Shown: positions 56,477 through 64,000 of the stretch, in pieces
Numbering within the stretch: the stretch's first letter is position 1
Layout of the letters: each line of letters opens with the position of its first letter
Source of the DNA: Xanthomarina arctica
GTDB taxonomy: Bacteria > Bacteroidota > Bacteroidia > Flavobacteriales > Flavobacteriaceae
Reading direction: 5' to 3'
Length of the DNA stretch: 64,000 nucleotides
Assembly (NCBI RefSeq): GCF_014638915.1
Contig: NZ_BMFQ01000001.1
Location: 310,001-374,000, forward strand
Notes under the pieces: model-generated
The model's database searches: none
What the model was told of the DNA's origin: nothing
Seen by the model: only the letters and a program-made list of their open reading frames with translations
Program-made: the position numbers and the translations under genes

Positions 56477-56514
56477 TTTCCACGCCTGCCTACCAACAGA
56501 CGGGAAAGTGGAAA
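56477..56514. repeat. Degenerate intergenic palindromic repeat
   Basis: TTTCCAC at 56477-56483 and GTGGAAA at 56508-56514 flank an inner GC-rich CCTGCCTACC ... CAGACGGG segment. It is strikingly GC-rich for this window and looks like a decayed copy of the CCTGCC/GGCAGG palindromic repeats found between genes in many Flavobacteriaceae. Confidence 0.6.
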
Positions 56515-56650
56515 AATCAGTATTACTTTTCTTTCACAAAAGTGAACATGTTAATTTAATAATATACAACGAAGATATGCTGTTCGTATTCTAATTACAA
56601 CCAGAGAATTAAAGTTTTATGAAAACTTTGGGTAAATATGAATGTTTCGT

Positions 56651-57241
56651 TTAGGCCAAGTAATCACTACCTAAAATCATAGGAATTACTAATCCAACTA
56701 CAACAGCTGATATGACCATTACCCAATCGCGATTTGAAAATCTGAAAACGGTTTGCATTATAAACCCTAAAAACAAGATGACAAATACAATAATAATTTG
56801 AGCTAACTCTATCCCTAAGGCAAATTCCACCAAGGTCACTAATTTGTTATCAGATTGTCCTACCAACATTCTAAATTCTCTTGCAAAACCCAATCCATGG
56901 ATTATCCCAAAAAATAAGGCAGAGAAAAACAGAACTCCAACCTTCTCTTTTTGAGCCCCTTTTCCGGCTGTAAACACATTAAAAATTGCAACAATTAAAA
57001 TGGTTATTGGAATTAAAAATTCCACCAATTGACCATTGACACTTACAACATTATATGCAGCTAAAACCAGAGACAAAGTATGACCTAAAGTAAATAATGA
57101 AACTAGTAGCAAAACACGCTTCCAATCCTTAAAAAGGTATGGTACTGCTAGAACTATTAAAAAAAGAACATGGTCGTAGCCATTAATATCAAGTACGTGA
57201 TTCATGCCATACTCTACGTGAAACCAGAAATTATCAAACAT
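56651..57241 (-). CDS. HupE/UreJ-family membrane protein
   Basis: The 196-residue protein has about six membrane helices and the HupE/UreJ pattern: an early His-containing MNHVLDINGYDHVLFLIVL, FTLGHTLSLVLA and FGIIHGLGFARE. Members are thought to take part in nickel or cobalt transport, but in Bacteroidota they are often found without urease or hydrogenase genes, as here. The metal role is family-based inference. Confidence 0.87.
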   Translation of the reverse strand: MFDNFWFHVEYGMNHVLDINGYDHVLFLIVLAVPYLFKDWKRVLLLVSLFTLGHTLSLVLAAYNVVSVNGQLVEFLIPITILIVAIFNVFTAGKGAQKEKVGVLFFSALFFGIIHGLGFAREFRMLVGQSDNKLVTLVEFALGIELAQIIIVFVILFLGFIMQTVFRFSNRDWVMVISAVVVGLVIPMILGSDYLA

Positions 57242-57346
57242 TATTTATTGCCGTTTTTGGGTGTTTTCAAAGATACAATTTAAAACGAGTTTAGAATAAG
57301 AGCATCTATTGTTTAAATAAATAATAAAAATATAAATTCAATGTTT

Positions 57347-57354
57347 TACATTTG
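57347..57354 (+). promoter_or_regulatory. Probable -7 element of the 57382 gene
   Basis: TACATTTG matches TAnnTTTG exactly, 27 nt before the ATG; no TTG lies at the expected 20-nt distance upstream. Confidence 0.4.
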
Positions 57355-57381
57355 ATTAAAATATCTAAATAAACCAATTCT

Positions 57382-58032
57382 ATGCTAACTTTAAAAAATA
57401 ATTTAATACTAAAAAGAGGTCAATTCCTTGTAATTGCAATCTTATTTTCAACTATTACATACGCTCAAAATAACGAGTCTAGTGACGATAATGCAAAAAG
57501 CTCAATTAAGATATCTGCAGGTGTCAATTTTAACAGCCTGAATGTTGATTCTAAAGATCAAATAAACACTGATATGGGTATGGGTTATAATTTAGGGGTG
57601 TCTTATTACAGAGGTAGTTTTTTTTACTTCGAAGTTGGTGCACGATATAATGACCGTAACTTCGACATTAATGACACTTCAACAGCAGTTGAAAATAACT
57701 CTTCATTAAAACTCTCTGCAATAGACGTACCTATTACTGGAGGTATTAACCTGACATCCTTTGCTGAAAAACTTATTGGTTTACGTCTTTTTGTTAGTGC
57801 CGTACCGTCTTTTACCATAAATAAAAATGCAGGTAGCAATAGTGGTTTTCAAGATGATGATTTGACCAGCTTTATGTTTTATGGTCAAGGAGGTGTTGGA
57901 GTTGATATTGCATTCTTTTTTGTTGAAGCAGGTTATAATTATGGCTTTAGTAACCTTATTGATGATACGAATAACCAAAGTACAAAATCGAATCCAAGTC
58001 AAGCATATGTAAATATTGGGTTTAGGTTTTAA
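57382..58032 (+). CDS. Outer-membrane beta-barrel protein (OMP_b-brl type)
   Basis: The 216-residue product has a signal sequence after a basic N-terminus (residues about 13-29, ending YAQ), alternating strands with SIKISAGVNFNSLNV and PSQAYVNIGFRF at the C-terminus, which ends in Phe. An eight-stranded barrel of the porin-family 2 type is likely. Monocistronic; role unknown. Confidence 0.82.
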   Translation: MLTLKNNLILKRGQFLVIAILFSTITYAQNNESSDDNAKSSIKISAGVNFNSLNVDSKDQINTDMGMGYNLGVSYYRGSFFYFEVGARYNDRNFDINDTSTAVENNSSLKLSAIDVPITGGINLTSFAEKLIGLRLFVSAVPSFTINKNAGSNSGFQDDDLTSFMFYGQGGVGVDIAFFFVEAGYNYGFSNLIDDTNNQSTKSNPSQAYVNIGFRF

Positions 58033-58108
58033 TTCTTAAAAGCGTTATCTCATTTTGATTTACATTCATCAATTTATGATGAGACTTGATAGATTACAAA
58101 AAACAAGA

Positions 58109-58159
58109 TTTTAGATATTAGGTCAACTGGTTTAAATACCTAATTCCTAATATCTAAAA
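58109..58159. repeat. 14-bp perfect inverted repeat
   Basis: TTTTAGATATTAGG at 58109-58122 is complementary to CCTAATATCTAAAA at 58146-58159, loop of 23 nt. It lies between the convergent barrel and MscS genes. It may act as a bidirectional terminator or be a dispersed intergenic repeat; no clean T-run follows. Confidence 0.55.
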
Positions 58160-58187
58160 CTCTTTGATTTAAAAAAATTTCAGAATA

Positions 58188-59081
58188 TTATTTTTCCTTA
58201 TTGATATAATCAACAGTTACAGGAATACTTGTTTGCGAACCGTATAATTTAATTTCGGTAATATCTGCAGGCATATTTAGACCATTCGCCATAATTACTT
58301 GTTTCACATTCTGAACCACTTTACTTTTAACTTCTAGAGCTCGTTTACGATATTCCTTAGTTTGAGTCCAGAAAAGAATTTTTAAATTAACCGTACTCAC
58401 ACCTAAAGAATCTACCACTACAAAGCATTCGTGATCTTGGTTTTCAATAACGCCTTCGGAAGTTCTAACAGCTTCCAAAATGACCTTTTTGGCAAGTTCA
58501 ATGTCGTCTTCATAATCTATACCTACCATAAAATCTAACCTAAAAAAACCATCTTCGGTATAATTATAAACTGCTTTTTTAATAATATCGCTGTTGGGAA
58601 TATACACATCGCGCCCATCAAATGTTTTTAGCTTAGTATATCGAAATTCCAAGGAGGTGATTTTTCCGAAGATATTGTCCACCATGACGGTGTCATTCAC
58701 ATTAAAAGGTCTGTTAAAAGACAGGATAATCCCTGAAATAAAATTTTCACCTACATCCTTAAATGCAAAACCTATAATAACTGCAGATGCTCCAGCAGCT
58801 GTTAACATACCAGTTGCAATTCCACCTAATCCAGCTACATTTAGGGCCATCATTACTATTAAAATTACAATGCCTAATTTGATGGTTTTCGATAAAAAAT
58901 TTACCATCAACGGGTCTTGTGTTCTTAAAAGAACTGTTTTTTTAAAAAATTTGGAAATAACATTGGCTAATAAAAAGCCAATAACAATCATTACAATGGC
59001 TAAAATAATTCTTGGCATGCTAGCTACAAAGGCATTCCAATAGCCTAGAAGAGATTGCTCGAAAACTTGAATGGACTCCAT
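58188..59081 (-). CDS. MscS-family mechanosensitive channel
   Basis: The 297-residue protein has three membrane helices (about 18-40, 60-82, 88-115) with a Gly/Ala-rich TM3 pore helix (TGMLTAAGASAVIIGFAFKDVGENFISGI). The MscS beta domain (VNDTVMVDNIFGKITSLEFRYTKLKTFDGRDVYIPNS) and C-terminal alpha/beta domain follow. It opens under membrane tension to release solutes on hypo-osmotic shock. Length is close to E. coli MscS. Confidence 0.95.
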   Translation of the reverse strand: MESIQVFEQSLLGYWNAFVASMPRIILAIVMIVIGFLLANVISKFFKKTVLLRTQDPLMVNFLSKTIKLGIVILIVMMALNVAGLGGIATGMLTAAGASAVIIGFAFKDVGENFISGIILSFNRPFNVNDTVMVDNIFGKITSLEFRYTKLKTFDGRDVYIPNSDIIKKAVYNYTEDGFFRLDFMVGIDYEDDIELAKKVILEAVRTSEGVIENQDHECFVVVDSLGVSTVNLKILFWTQTKEYRKRALEVKSKVVQNVKQVIMANGLNMPADITEIKLYGSQTSIPVTVDYINKEK

Positions 59082-59196
59082 CTTGTTAATTTATATTAAA
59101 AGTTAGTAGACCCTTAAAATACAAATTGAAACAGAGTTAAGCTATTCCATTTAAGATTATTATTAACTGTTTGGGACAAAATATTAAGAAGACAAA

Positions 59197-60540
59197 CTAA
59201 AAGACTAATGTAAAAACAGAACCTTCTCCTTCTTTACTATTCACTAAAATCTTGCCTTTGTGCAACAGCATGATTTGTTTACACAAGCTCAAACCAATAC
59301 CACTTCCAGTACTTTTACTTGTGAAAAATGGAATAAATATATTCTCCATAATTTCAAGAGGAATCCCAGAACCGTTGTCATAAACTTTGATGACAATGTC
59401 TCTATTTGGCATTTTTTCAGCACTAATTTTGATAAAAGGATTTTGTTGATCTTTACAAGCATCCATAGCATTTAGGATCAAATTTATCATAACTTGCTCT
59501 ATAAGATGTGCATCGATATCAAGCTCTAATTTTGGTGAAGATAAGTTAAATTCTACTTCAATATTTTTAGATTTTATAGAAGGCTCCATCAATAATTGGA
59601 TGCTCTTAAAAAGTTCTGACAATTTTACTCTTTGAAGGTTTAAATGCGTGACTTTACTTAAACTTCTATAGGTTTTTGCGAATTTTAAAAGTCCTTCGCT
59701 CCTATTTTTAATTGTTTTTATTCCTGAATTAAGGTCTTCTAATTCCAGTTCATTTTCCTTTGGATTATCTAATGTCAATTGAATGTTTCTTTGAAGCGTC
59801 TCTGCTAAAGAAGAAATAGGCGCAATGGAATTCATAATTTCATGAGTCATAACGCTCAACAGTTTTTTCCAAGCTTCCGATTCATTTTGATTTAAGGTAT
59901 CCTCAATATTTTGGATAACAATTAACTTAAAAGCATCTTTATCTACTTGAAAAACGGTATCAGAAATTAATACCTTTATGTTTTCATTTTGTAAGGCTAT
60001 AGTTATGGAATTTGGTTCTCTATGATAGGTTTCGAAAATGGTACTAAATAATTCTGGATGTCTACTTTCAACAAAACGTATGTTTTTAAACGACGGCACA
60101 TCTAATGTTTCTCTAAAAGAATCGTTAGACCAAAGCACATCGCCAGATTCTAAATTATAGGCAATAATACCTATGTCAACCATCTCTAATATTTTTTGGA
60201 GATAGACGTATTGGGCTTCATTTTGAGAATTTATTTCTTTAATTGTTCTATTAATTTCATTAAATCCTGTGTATAAAAACCGGATATCTTTAGGCCCACG
60301 ATCTTCGGGAAACCATCTAGAAAAATCACGATATTTCACGGCTTCAAAAAAATCGTCCATGACTATAAAACGACGTTTTACAAACCCATACATGTTATAA
60401 AACAAATACAAAATAGCAACACCAATTATAGTGCTTGTAGCAGTCTCTTTTAAATAAATGGTATATATAAATGCAAGAATAACAGCGACTAGAAGTAAAA
60501 TTCTTAAAAAAAGTCTGAAGATGTAGCCTCTATAATTCAT
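59197..60540 (-). CDS. NtrY-like sensor histidine kinase
   Basis: From the ATG at 60540 (MNYRGYIFRLFLRILLLVAV) the protein has 447 residues: two membrane helices (about 10-30 and 36-52), a PAS-like region (about 110-215), HisKA with H233 in SVMTHEIMNSIAP, and HATPase_c with LILNAMDACKD, YDNGSGIPLEIMENIF and GSGIGLSLCKQI. The start overlaps the 3' end of the regulator gene by 11 bp. It should control the sigma-54 regulator encoded upstream. Confidence 0.93.
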   Translation of the reverse strand: MNYRGYIFRLFLRILLLVAVILAFIYTIYLKETATSTIIGVAILYLFYNMYGFVKRRFIVMDDFFEAVKYRDFSRWFPEDRGPKDIRFLYTGFNEINRTIKEINSQNEAQYVYLQKILEMVDIGIIAYNLESGDVLWSNDSFRETLDVPSFKNIRFVESRHPELFSTIFETYHREPNSITIALQNENIKVLISDTVFQVDKDAFKLIVIQNIEDTLNQNESEAWKKLLSVMTHEIMNSIAPISSLAETLQRNIQLTLDNPKENELELEDLNSGIKTIKNRSEGLLKFAKTYRSLSKVTHLNLQRVKLSELFKSIQLLMEPSIKSKNIEVEFNLSSPKLELDIDAHLIEQVMINLILNAMDACKDQQNPFIKISAEKMPNRDIVIKVYDNGSGIPLEIMENIFIPFFTSKSTGSGIGLSLCKQIMLLHKGKILVNSKEGEGSVFTLVF

Positions 60541-61876
60541 ACTTATCCAATCTTCTATATAAAGCGGCTCTAGTAATACCAAGCTCCTTAGCCGACTTAG
60601 ACACATTGCCTTTATTCTTTTCTAAAACGCTTAAAATAGCTTGCTTTTCAAGGTCGTCCAAATTTGTGGTAGGGATAGAATTTGTAGTTGTTGTTCTTTC
60701 AATAGATGAAAAAACGAGATCGTCCGACTTTAGCACACTATCTTCTGCCATAATTACTGCACGTTCTAAAACATATTGAAGTTCTCTTACATTTCCAGGA
60801 AACTGATGTTTTTTAAGTTTTGAAATAAATCCGGAATCTAGAGAAATGGCACCTTTGTTATATTTGTCTGCATAGATGGAAATAAAATGTTTGGACAATA
60901 TGGTTATGTCATTTTCCCGATCTCTTAAAGGAGGAATAATCACATCAACCGTGTTTATTCTATAAATTAAATCTTTTCGAAACTTCTTTTCATCGGCTAA
61001 TATAGTAGGATCAATATTTGTTGCACAGATAAGACGAATATCAATAGGAATCGATTCATTAGAACCCAAAGGAGTAACGACTCTATTTTGCAAAATGGTT
61101 AATAACCTTCCTTGTTGGTCTAAACTGATATTGCCTATTTCATCTAAAAAAAGAGTTCCTCCATGAGCCACTTCAAAGCGTCCTTTTCTATCTTCTCTTG
61201 CATCTGTAAACGCTCCTTTTTTATAACCAAACAACTCACTTTCAAAAAGAGAAGATGATAAAGATCCAACATCTACTTTTACAAAGGGCATACGGCTTCT
61301 GTTAGAATTTTCATGAAGCGCTTTCGCTATAAGATCTTTTCCTGTTCCGTTTTCACCAAGAATTAAAACATTAGCGTCTGTTGGTGCAATTTTTTTAAGC
61401 TTTAAAAACACCGCATTCATAGCATCGCTATCTCCTATGATTTCTGAATTTTCAACCTGATGTGTTTTCTTTTTACTTCCCGAAGATTTTTTTGCTTCAA
61501 GTAAAGACGTAATGGTATTTATAATTTTTTCGTTCTTCCAAGGTTTTACTAAAAAGTCTGAAGCACCTTCTTTTAAACCTCTAATGGCTAAATCGATATC
61601 AGCATAGGCAGTAATTAAAATAACGGCTATTTCAGGTTTCTTTTCTTTGATTTTATTTAACCAAAAAATACCCTCGTTACCCGTATTTACTAACCCGTTA
61701 AAATTCATATCTAGAATAATAATATCGAATTTACTATTCTCTATTTGAAAATTAATATTGCTTGGGTTTTTCTCTATAACAACTTCTTTTACAAGAGGCT
61801 TTAATAATAGCCTTAATGCAGTTAGCACGTCTAAATCGTCATCAATTACTAATATTCTCGCTTCTTTTAAAACCAT
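60530..61876 (-). CDS. NtrC-family sigma-54-dependent response regulator
   Basis: The 448-residue protein has a receiver domain (1-120; phosphoacceptor Asp56 in IIILDMN), an AAA+ domain with Walker A GENGTGKD (174-181) and Walker B TLFLDEIG (241-248), and a C-terminal Fis-type helix-turn-helix (GNVSKSAKELGITRAALYRRL). The sigma-54 contact loop is GAFTDA (221-226) instead of GAFTGA, a variant I associate with Bacteroidota regulators. It is divergent from the HlyD/ABC operon and probably activates it. Confidence 0.95.
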   Translation of the reverse strand: MVLKEARILVIDDDLDVLTALRLLLKPLVKEVVIEKNPSNINFQIENSKFDIIILDMNFNGLVNTGNEGIFWLNKIKEKKPEIAVILITAYADIDLAIRGLKEGASDFLVKPWKNEKIINTITSLLEAKKSSGSKKKTHQVENSEIIGDSDAMNAVFLKLKKIAPTDANVLILGENGTGKDLIAKALHENSNRSRMPFVKVDVGSLSSSLFESELFGYKKGAFTDAREDRKGRFEVAHGGTLFLDEIGNISLDQQGRLLTILQNRVVTPLGSNESIPIDIRLICATNIDPTILADEKKFRKDLIYRINTVDVIIPPLRDRENDITILSKHFISIYADKYNKGAISLDSGFISKLKKHQFPGNVRELQYVLERAVIMAEDSVLKSDDLVFSSIERTTTTNSIPTTNLDDLEKQAILSVLEKNKGNVSKSAKELGITRAALYRRLDKYEL

Positions 61877-61947
61877 TGTTACAATATTACAACTTTATAT
61901 TCAGCTTATAAAAGTTAGAAAACCAAAAATTTATTTCACAAAAAACA

Positions 61948-61985
61948 TGTATTAATACCGAACACATGTGTATCAAAAACGGACA
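61948..61985. promoter_or_regulatory. Two tandem 17-bp activator sites (enhancer candidate)
   Basis: TGTATTAATACCGAACA at 61948-61964 and TGTATCAAAAACGGACA at 61969-61985 agree at 13 of 17 positions, both of form TGT-N11-ACA, and are 21 bp apart, two helical turns. They lie about 100-135 bp upstream of the HlyD start and 72-110 bp upstream of the regulator start, as expected for binding by the NtrC-type protein encoded alongside. Confidence 0.65.
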
Positions 61986-62037
61986 CTATTATTTTCTTAA
62001 TGAAATGTTAATTACTGATTACTAGGTGTTTACATTT

Positions 62038-62054
62038 TTGGCATTATCTTCACT
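62038..62054 (+). promoter_or_regulatory. Sigma-54-like -24/-12 element
   Basis: TTGGCATTATCTTCACT: TTGGCA matches the -24 block fully; the -12 block has TCACT where TTGCT is expected, so the GC is AC. Placed 30 bp before the HlyD start and about 60 bp after the tandem activator sites. Confidence 0.45.
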
Positions 62055-62083
62055 ATATACATACTATAATCAAACAATTTAAT

Positions 62084-63334
62084 ATGGACGTTCCAATAGA
62101 AAAGAAAAAATTCTCAACTCAAAAATTACTATTCATTGGTGGCGGATTAGCTATCGTGGCCTTGATAATCTTTGTAATTATAAGCACAGGTGGAGGTTCT
62201 AAATTAAACGTTGAGAAAGAGCGTATTTCTATTAATTCGGTTATGAATGATGTGTTCCAAGAAAACATTCCAGTAAACGGAATTGTTTTACCAATAACAA
62301 CTATCTACTTAGATGCCTTAGAAGGTGGACGTGTTGAAGAGAAATTTGTAGAGGATGGCGCCATTATGAAAAAAGGCGATCCTATTTTAAGATTATCAAA
62401 TACCGATTTAGAATTGAGTCTAATCAACCAAGAAACCTCAGTTTATAATCTATTAACTCAGATGCAGATTTCTCAAAATGCGGCTCGTCAAAACACAATT
62501 AATAGACGTAATAATTATACTGATGTTGAAAACAGCCTTATTGAAGCAAAACGTATTTACGATTTAAACAAACGTTTATATGAAAAGGACGCGATTGGTC
62601 GACAAGATTATGAGTCTTCAAAAAACAATTTCAACTACCAAAAACAACGTATGGAATTGGCTAAAAAAGTATTAAGTCAAGATTCCACCTCAACAAAACA
62701 AGAAGTTGGCCAAGCACAAAGTTCGTATTCAAGAACACAAAGTGCTTTAGAACTGATGCGTAAAAAAGTGGGAGACTTGGTTGTTAGAGCACCTGTGGAT
62801 GGTCAATTAACAGCTTTAGATGCAGAAATTGGTCAATCGAAAAACAAAGGAGAACGTTTGGGGCAATTAGATGTGCTAAGCGGCTTTAAAGTACGTGTGG
62901 ATATTGACGAACATTATATTTCTAGAATCTATAATGGACAAACTGGAACTTTCACATTCAATAATAAACAATACACCTTAACTATTAAGAAGGTATTTAC
63001 CCAAGTAAACAATGGTCGATTCCAGGTTGATATGCATTTTGAAGGTGACGTTCCTGAAGGAATTCGTCGTGGTCAAAACCTTCAAATACGAGTTGCTTTA
63101 AGTGCCGAAAAGGAAGCTTTATTAGTTTCTAAAGGTGGATTTTTCCAAAAAACTGGTGGGAATTGGATTTTTAAAGTGAGTGAAGATGGAAGCACCGCTT
63201 ATAAAGTAAACATCAAACTAGGAAGTCAAAATACAGAATACTACGAAGTTCTTGAAGGACTAAACCCTGGAGATAAAGTCATCACTTCTAGCTACGACAG
63301 CTATGGAGACACTGAAGAATTAATAATAAAATAA
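62084..63334 (+). CDS. HlyD-family periplasmic adaptor
   Basis: The 416-residue protein has an N-terminal membrane helix (about 13-35), a split lipoyl-like domain (LEGGRVEEKFVEDGAIMKKGDPILRLSN ... VGDLVVRAPVDGQLTALDAEIGQSKNKGERLGQ), a central coiled coil (about 105-220), and beta-barrel domains. It links an inner-membrane ABC exporter to an outer-membrane channel. The ABC ATPase gene follows 24 bp later, so this is a MacA-like unit. Confidence 0.93.
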   Translation: MDVPIEKKKFSTQKLLFIGGGLAIVALIIFVIISTGGGSKLNVEKERISINSVMNDVFQENIPVNGIVLPITTIYLDALEGGRVEEKFVEDGAIMKKGDPILRLSNTDLELSLINQETSVYNLLTQMQISQNAARQNTINRRNNYTDVENSLIEAKRIYDLNKRLYEKDAIGRQDYESSKNNFNYQKQRMELAKKVLSQDSTSTKQEVGQAQSSYSRTQSALELMRKKVGDLVVRAPVDGQLTALDAEIGQSKNKGERLGQLDVLSGFKVRVDIDEHYISRIYNGQTGTFTFNNKQYTLTIKKVFTQVNNGRFQVDMHFEGDVPEGIRRGQNLQIRVALSAEKEALLVSKGGFFQKTGGNWIFKVSEDGSTAYKVNIKLGSQNTEYYEVLEGLNPGDKVITSSYDSYGDTEELIIK

Positions 63335-63358
63335 AAGAGTCAATTAAAAACATATACA

Positions 63359-64000
63359 ATGATACAAATAACCAATTTAGAGAAATTTTACAGAACCGAA
63401 GAAGTACAAACCATTGCATTAAACAAACTATCCTTTGAGGTTAAAAAAGGTGAATTTGTTGCCATCATGGGACCTTCAGGATGTGGGAAATCGACACTCT
63501 TAAATATTCTTGGATTATTAGACGATCCTGATGGAGGAAGTTTCAAATTTAATGGCGAAGAAGTTGCAGGTTACAACGAACGTAAGCGTTCTGAACTACG
63601 TAAACACAACGTTGGATTTGTTTTTCAAAGTTTCAACCTCATCGACGAACTTACTGTTTTTGAAAACGTAGAACTACCATTAATCTATACGGGAGTAAAA
63701 CCTGCAGAACGTGTAAAACGTGTTGAAGAAGTTTTAGAAAAAATGCAAATCATGCACAGACGTAATCACTTTCCGCAACAATTATCTGGTGGACAACAAC
63801 AACGTGTAGCAGTAGCTCGTGCTGTAGTTAATAATCCAAAATTAATACTAGCCGATGAGCCTACAGGAAACTTGGATAGCACCAATGGAAATGAAGTTAT
63901 GGATTTACTAATAGATCTAAACGAAGCTGGAACTACTATTATTATGGTTACACATAGTGAACATGACGCCAAATACAGTCACCGTATTATTCGCATGTTA
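63359..64000 (+). CDS. ABC transporter ATP-binding protein (3' end cut by window)
   Basis: From the ATG at 63359, 214 codons are visible. Walker A GPSGCGKST (about residue 40), Q-loop VFQSFN, signature LSGGQQQRVAVARA, Walker B LILADEPTGNLDS and the H-loop VTHSEHD are all present. It is of the LolD/MacB/FtsE-type export subfamily (LELDDPDGG region, DEPTGNLDS). Only the last few residues are missing. A FtsX-like permease is expected beyond the window. Confidence 0.95.
   Translation, partial: MIQITNLEKFYRTEEVQTIALNKLSFEVKKGEFVAIMGPSGCGKSTLLNILGLLDDPDGGSFKFNGEEVAGYNERKRSELRKHNVGFVFQSFNLIDELTVFENVELPLIYTGVKPAERVKRVEEVLEKMQIMHRRNHFPQQLSGGQQQRVAVARAVVNNPKLILADEPTGNLDSTNGNEVMDLLIDLNEAGTTIIMVTHSEHDAKYSHRIIRML

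Noticed and set aside
58594-59043. 149-codon open frame on the plus strand
   Set aside because: Antisense shadow of the MscS gene; low-complexity hydrophobic translation without domains.

Overview
The window is ordinary chromosomal DNA from a member of the Bacteroidota, most likely a marine Flavobacteriaceae species. The evidence is the AT-rich composition, the near absence of Shine-Dalgarno sequences, promoters of the Bacteroidota type (-33 TTG, about 20 nt, then TAnnTTTG), a type IX secretion sorting domain, a SusC-like TonB receptor with a carboxypeptidase-regulatory N-terminus, and the house style of many gene neighbourhoods. Both ends cut genes: a TatD-family nuclease on the left and an ABC transporter ATPase on the right. 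No rRNA, tRNA, CRISPR array, prophage or insertion sequence was recognised.

Layout. 1-628: TatD fragment. 737-10340: an accessory-looking cassette. It holds a sigma factor and a membrane TPR protein (probable anti-sigma) on the minus strand. On the plus strand follow a secreted two-repeat protein, a lipoprotein, a PKD/beta-barrel surface protein, a TPR-CHAT (caspase-like) protein, an overlapping retropepsin-like aspartic protease and an orphan LuxR-type response regulator. Right after the regulator come two copies of a unit made of an 18-bp perfect palindrome fused to a promoter and a hairpin RNA, then a 33-residue membrane peptide. This is the most unusual part of the window. 10416-15493: 2-oxoglutarate dehydrogenase genes sucA and sucB with an M23 peptidase gene between them. 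15610-17524: an outer-membrane protein, a small conserved protein and a polyprenyl diphosphate synthase. 17648-24324: a TetR-controlled RND efflux operon. 24477-25055: a tail-to-tail overlapping toxin/antitoxin-like pair. 25193-31694: aspS, a ClC channel, tadA and dxs. 31777-36758: a large T9SS cargo protein and dgt.

36891-45830 looks like a phosphate-starvation region: a lipoprotein, a TonB receptor, a secreted MORN-like protein, an OprO/P-type porin and a Pit transporter. Four promoters here carry direct repeats related to TTAACA at an 11-bp period, as in Pho boxes, and three of them keep the same 9-nt gap to the -7 element. 45853-49486: ribonucleotide reductase. 50058-52784: LytTR regulator and TPR kinase. 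52794-58032: DUF3109, a short flavoprotein, an S41 protease, a dCMP-deaminase-like protein, HupE/UreJ and an outer-membrane barrel. 58188-59081: MscS channel. 59197-61876: NtrC/NtrY-type two-component pair, divergent from an HlyD/ABC export operon. The shared intergenic region has two 17-bp TGT-N11-ACA sites 21 bp apart and a sigma-54-like element.
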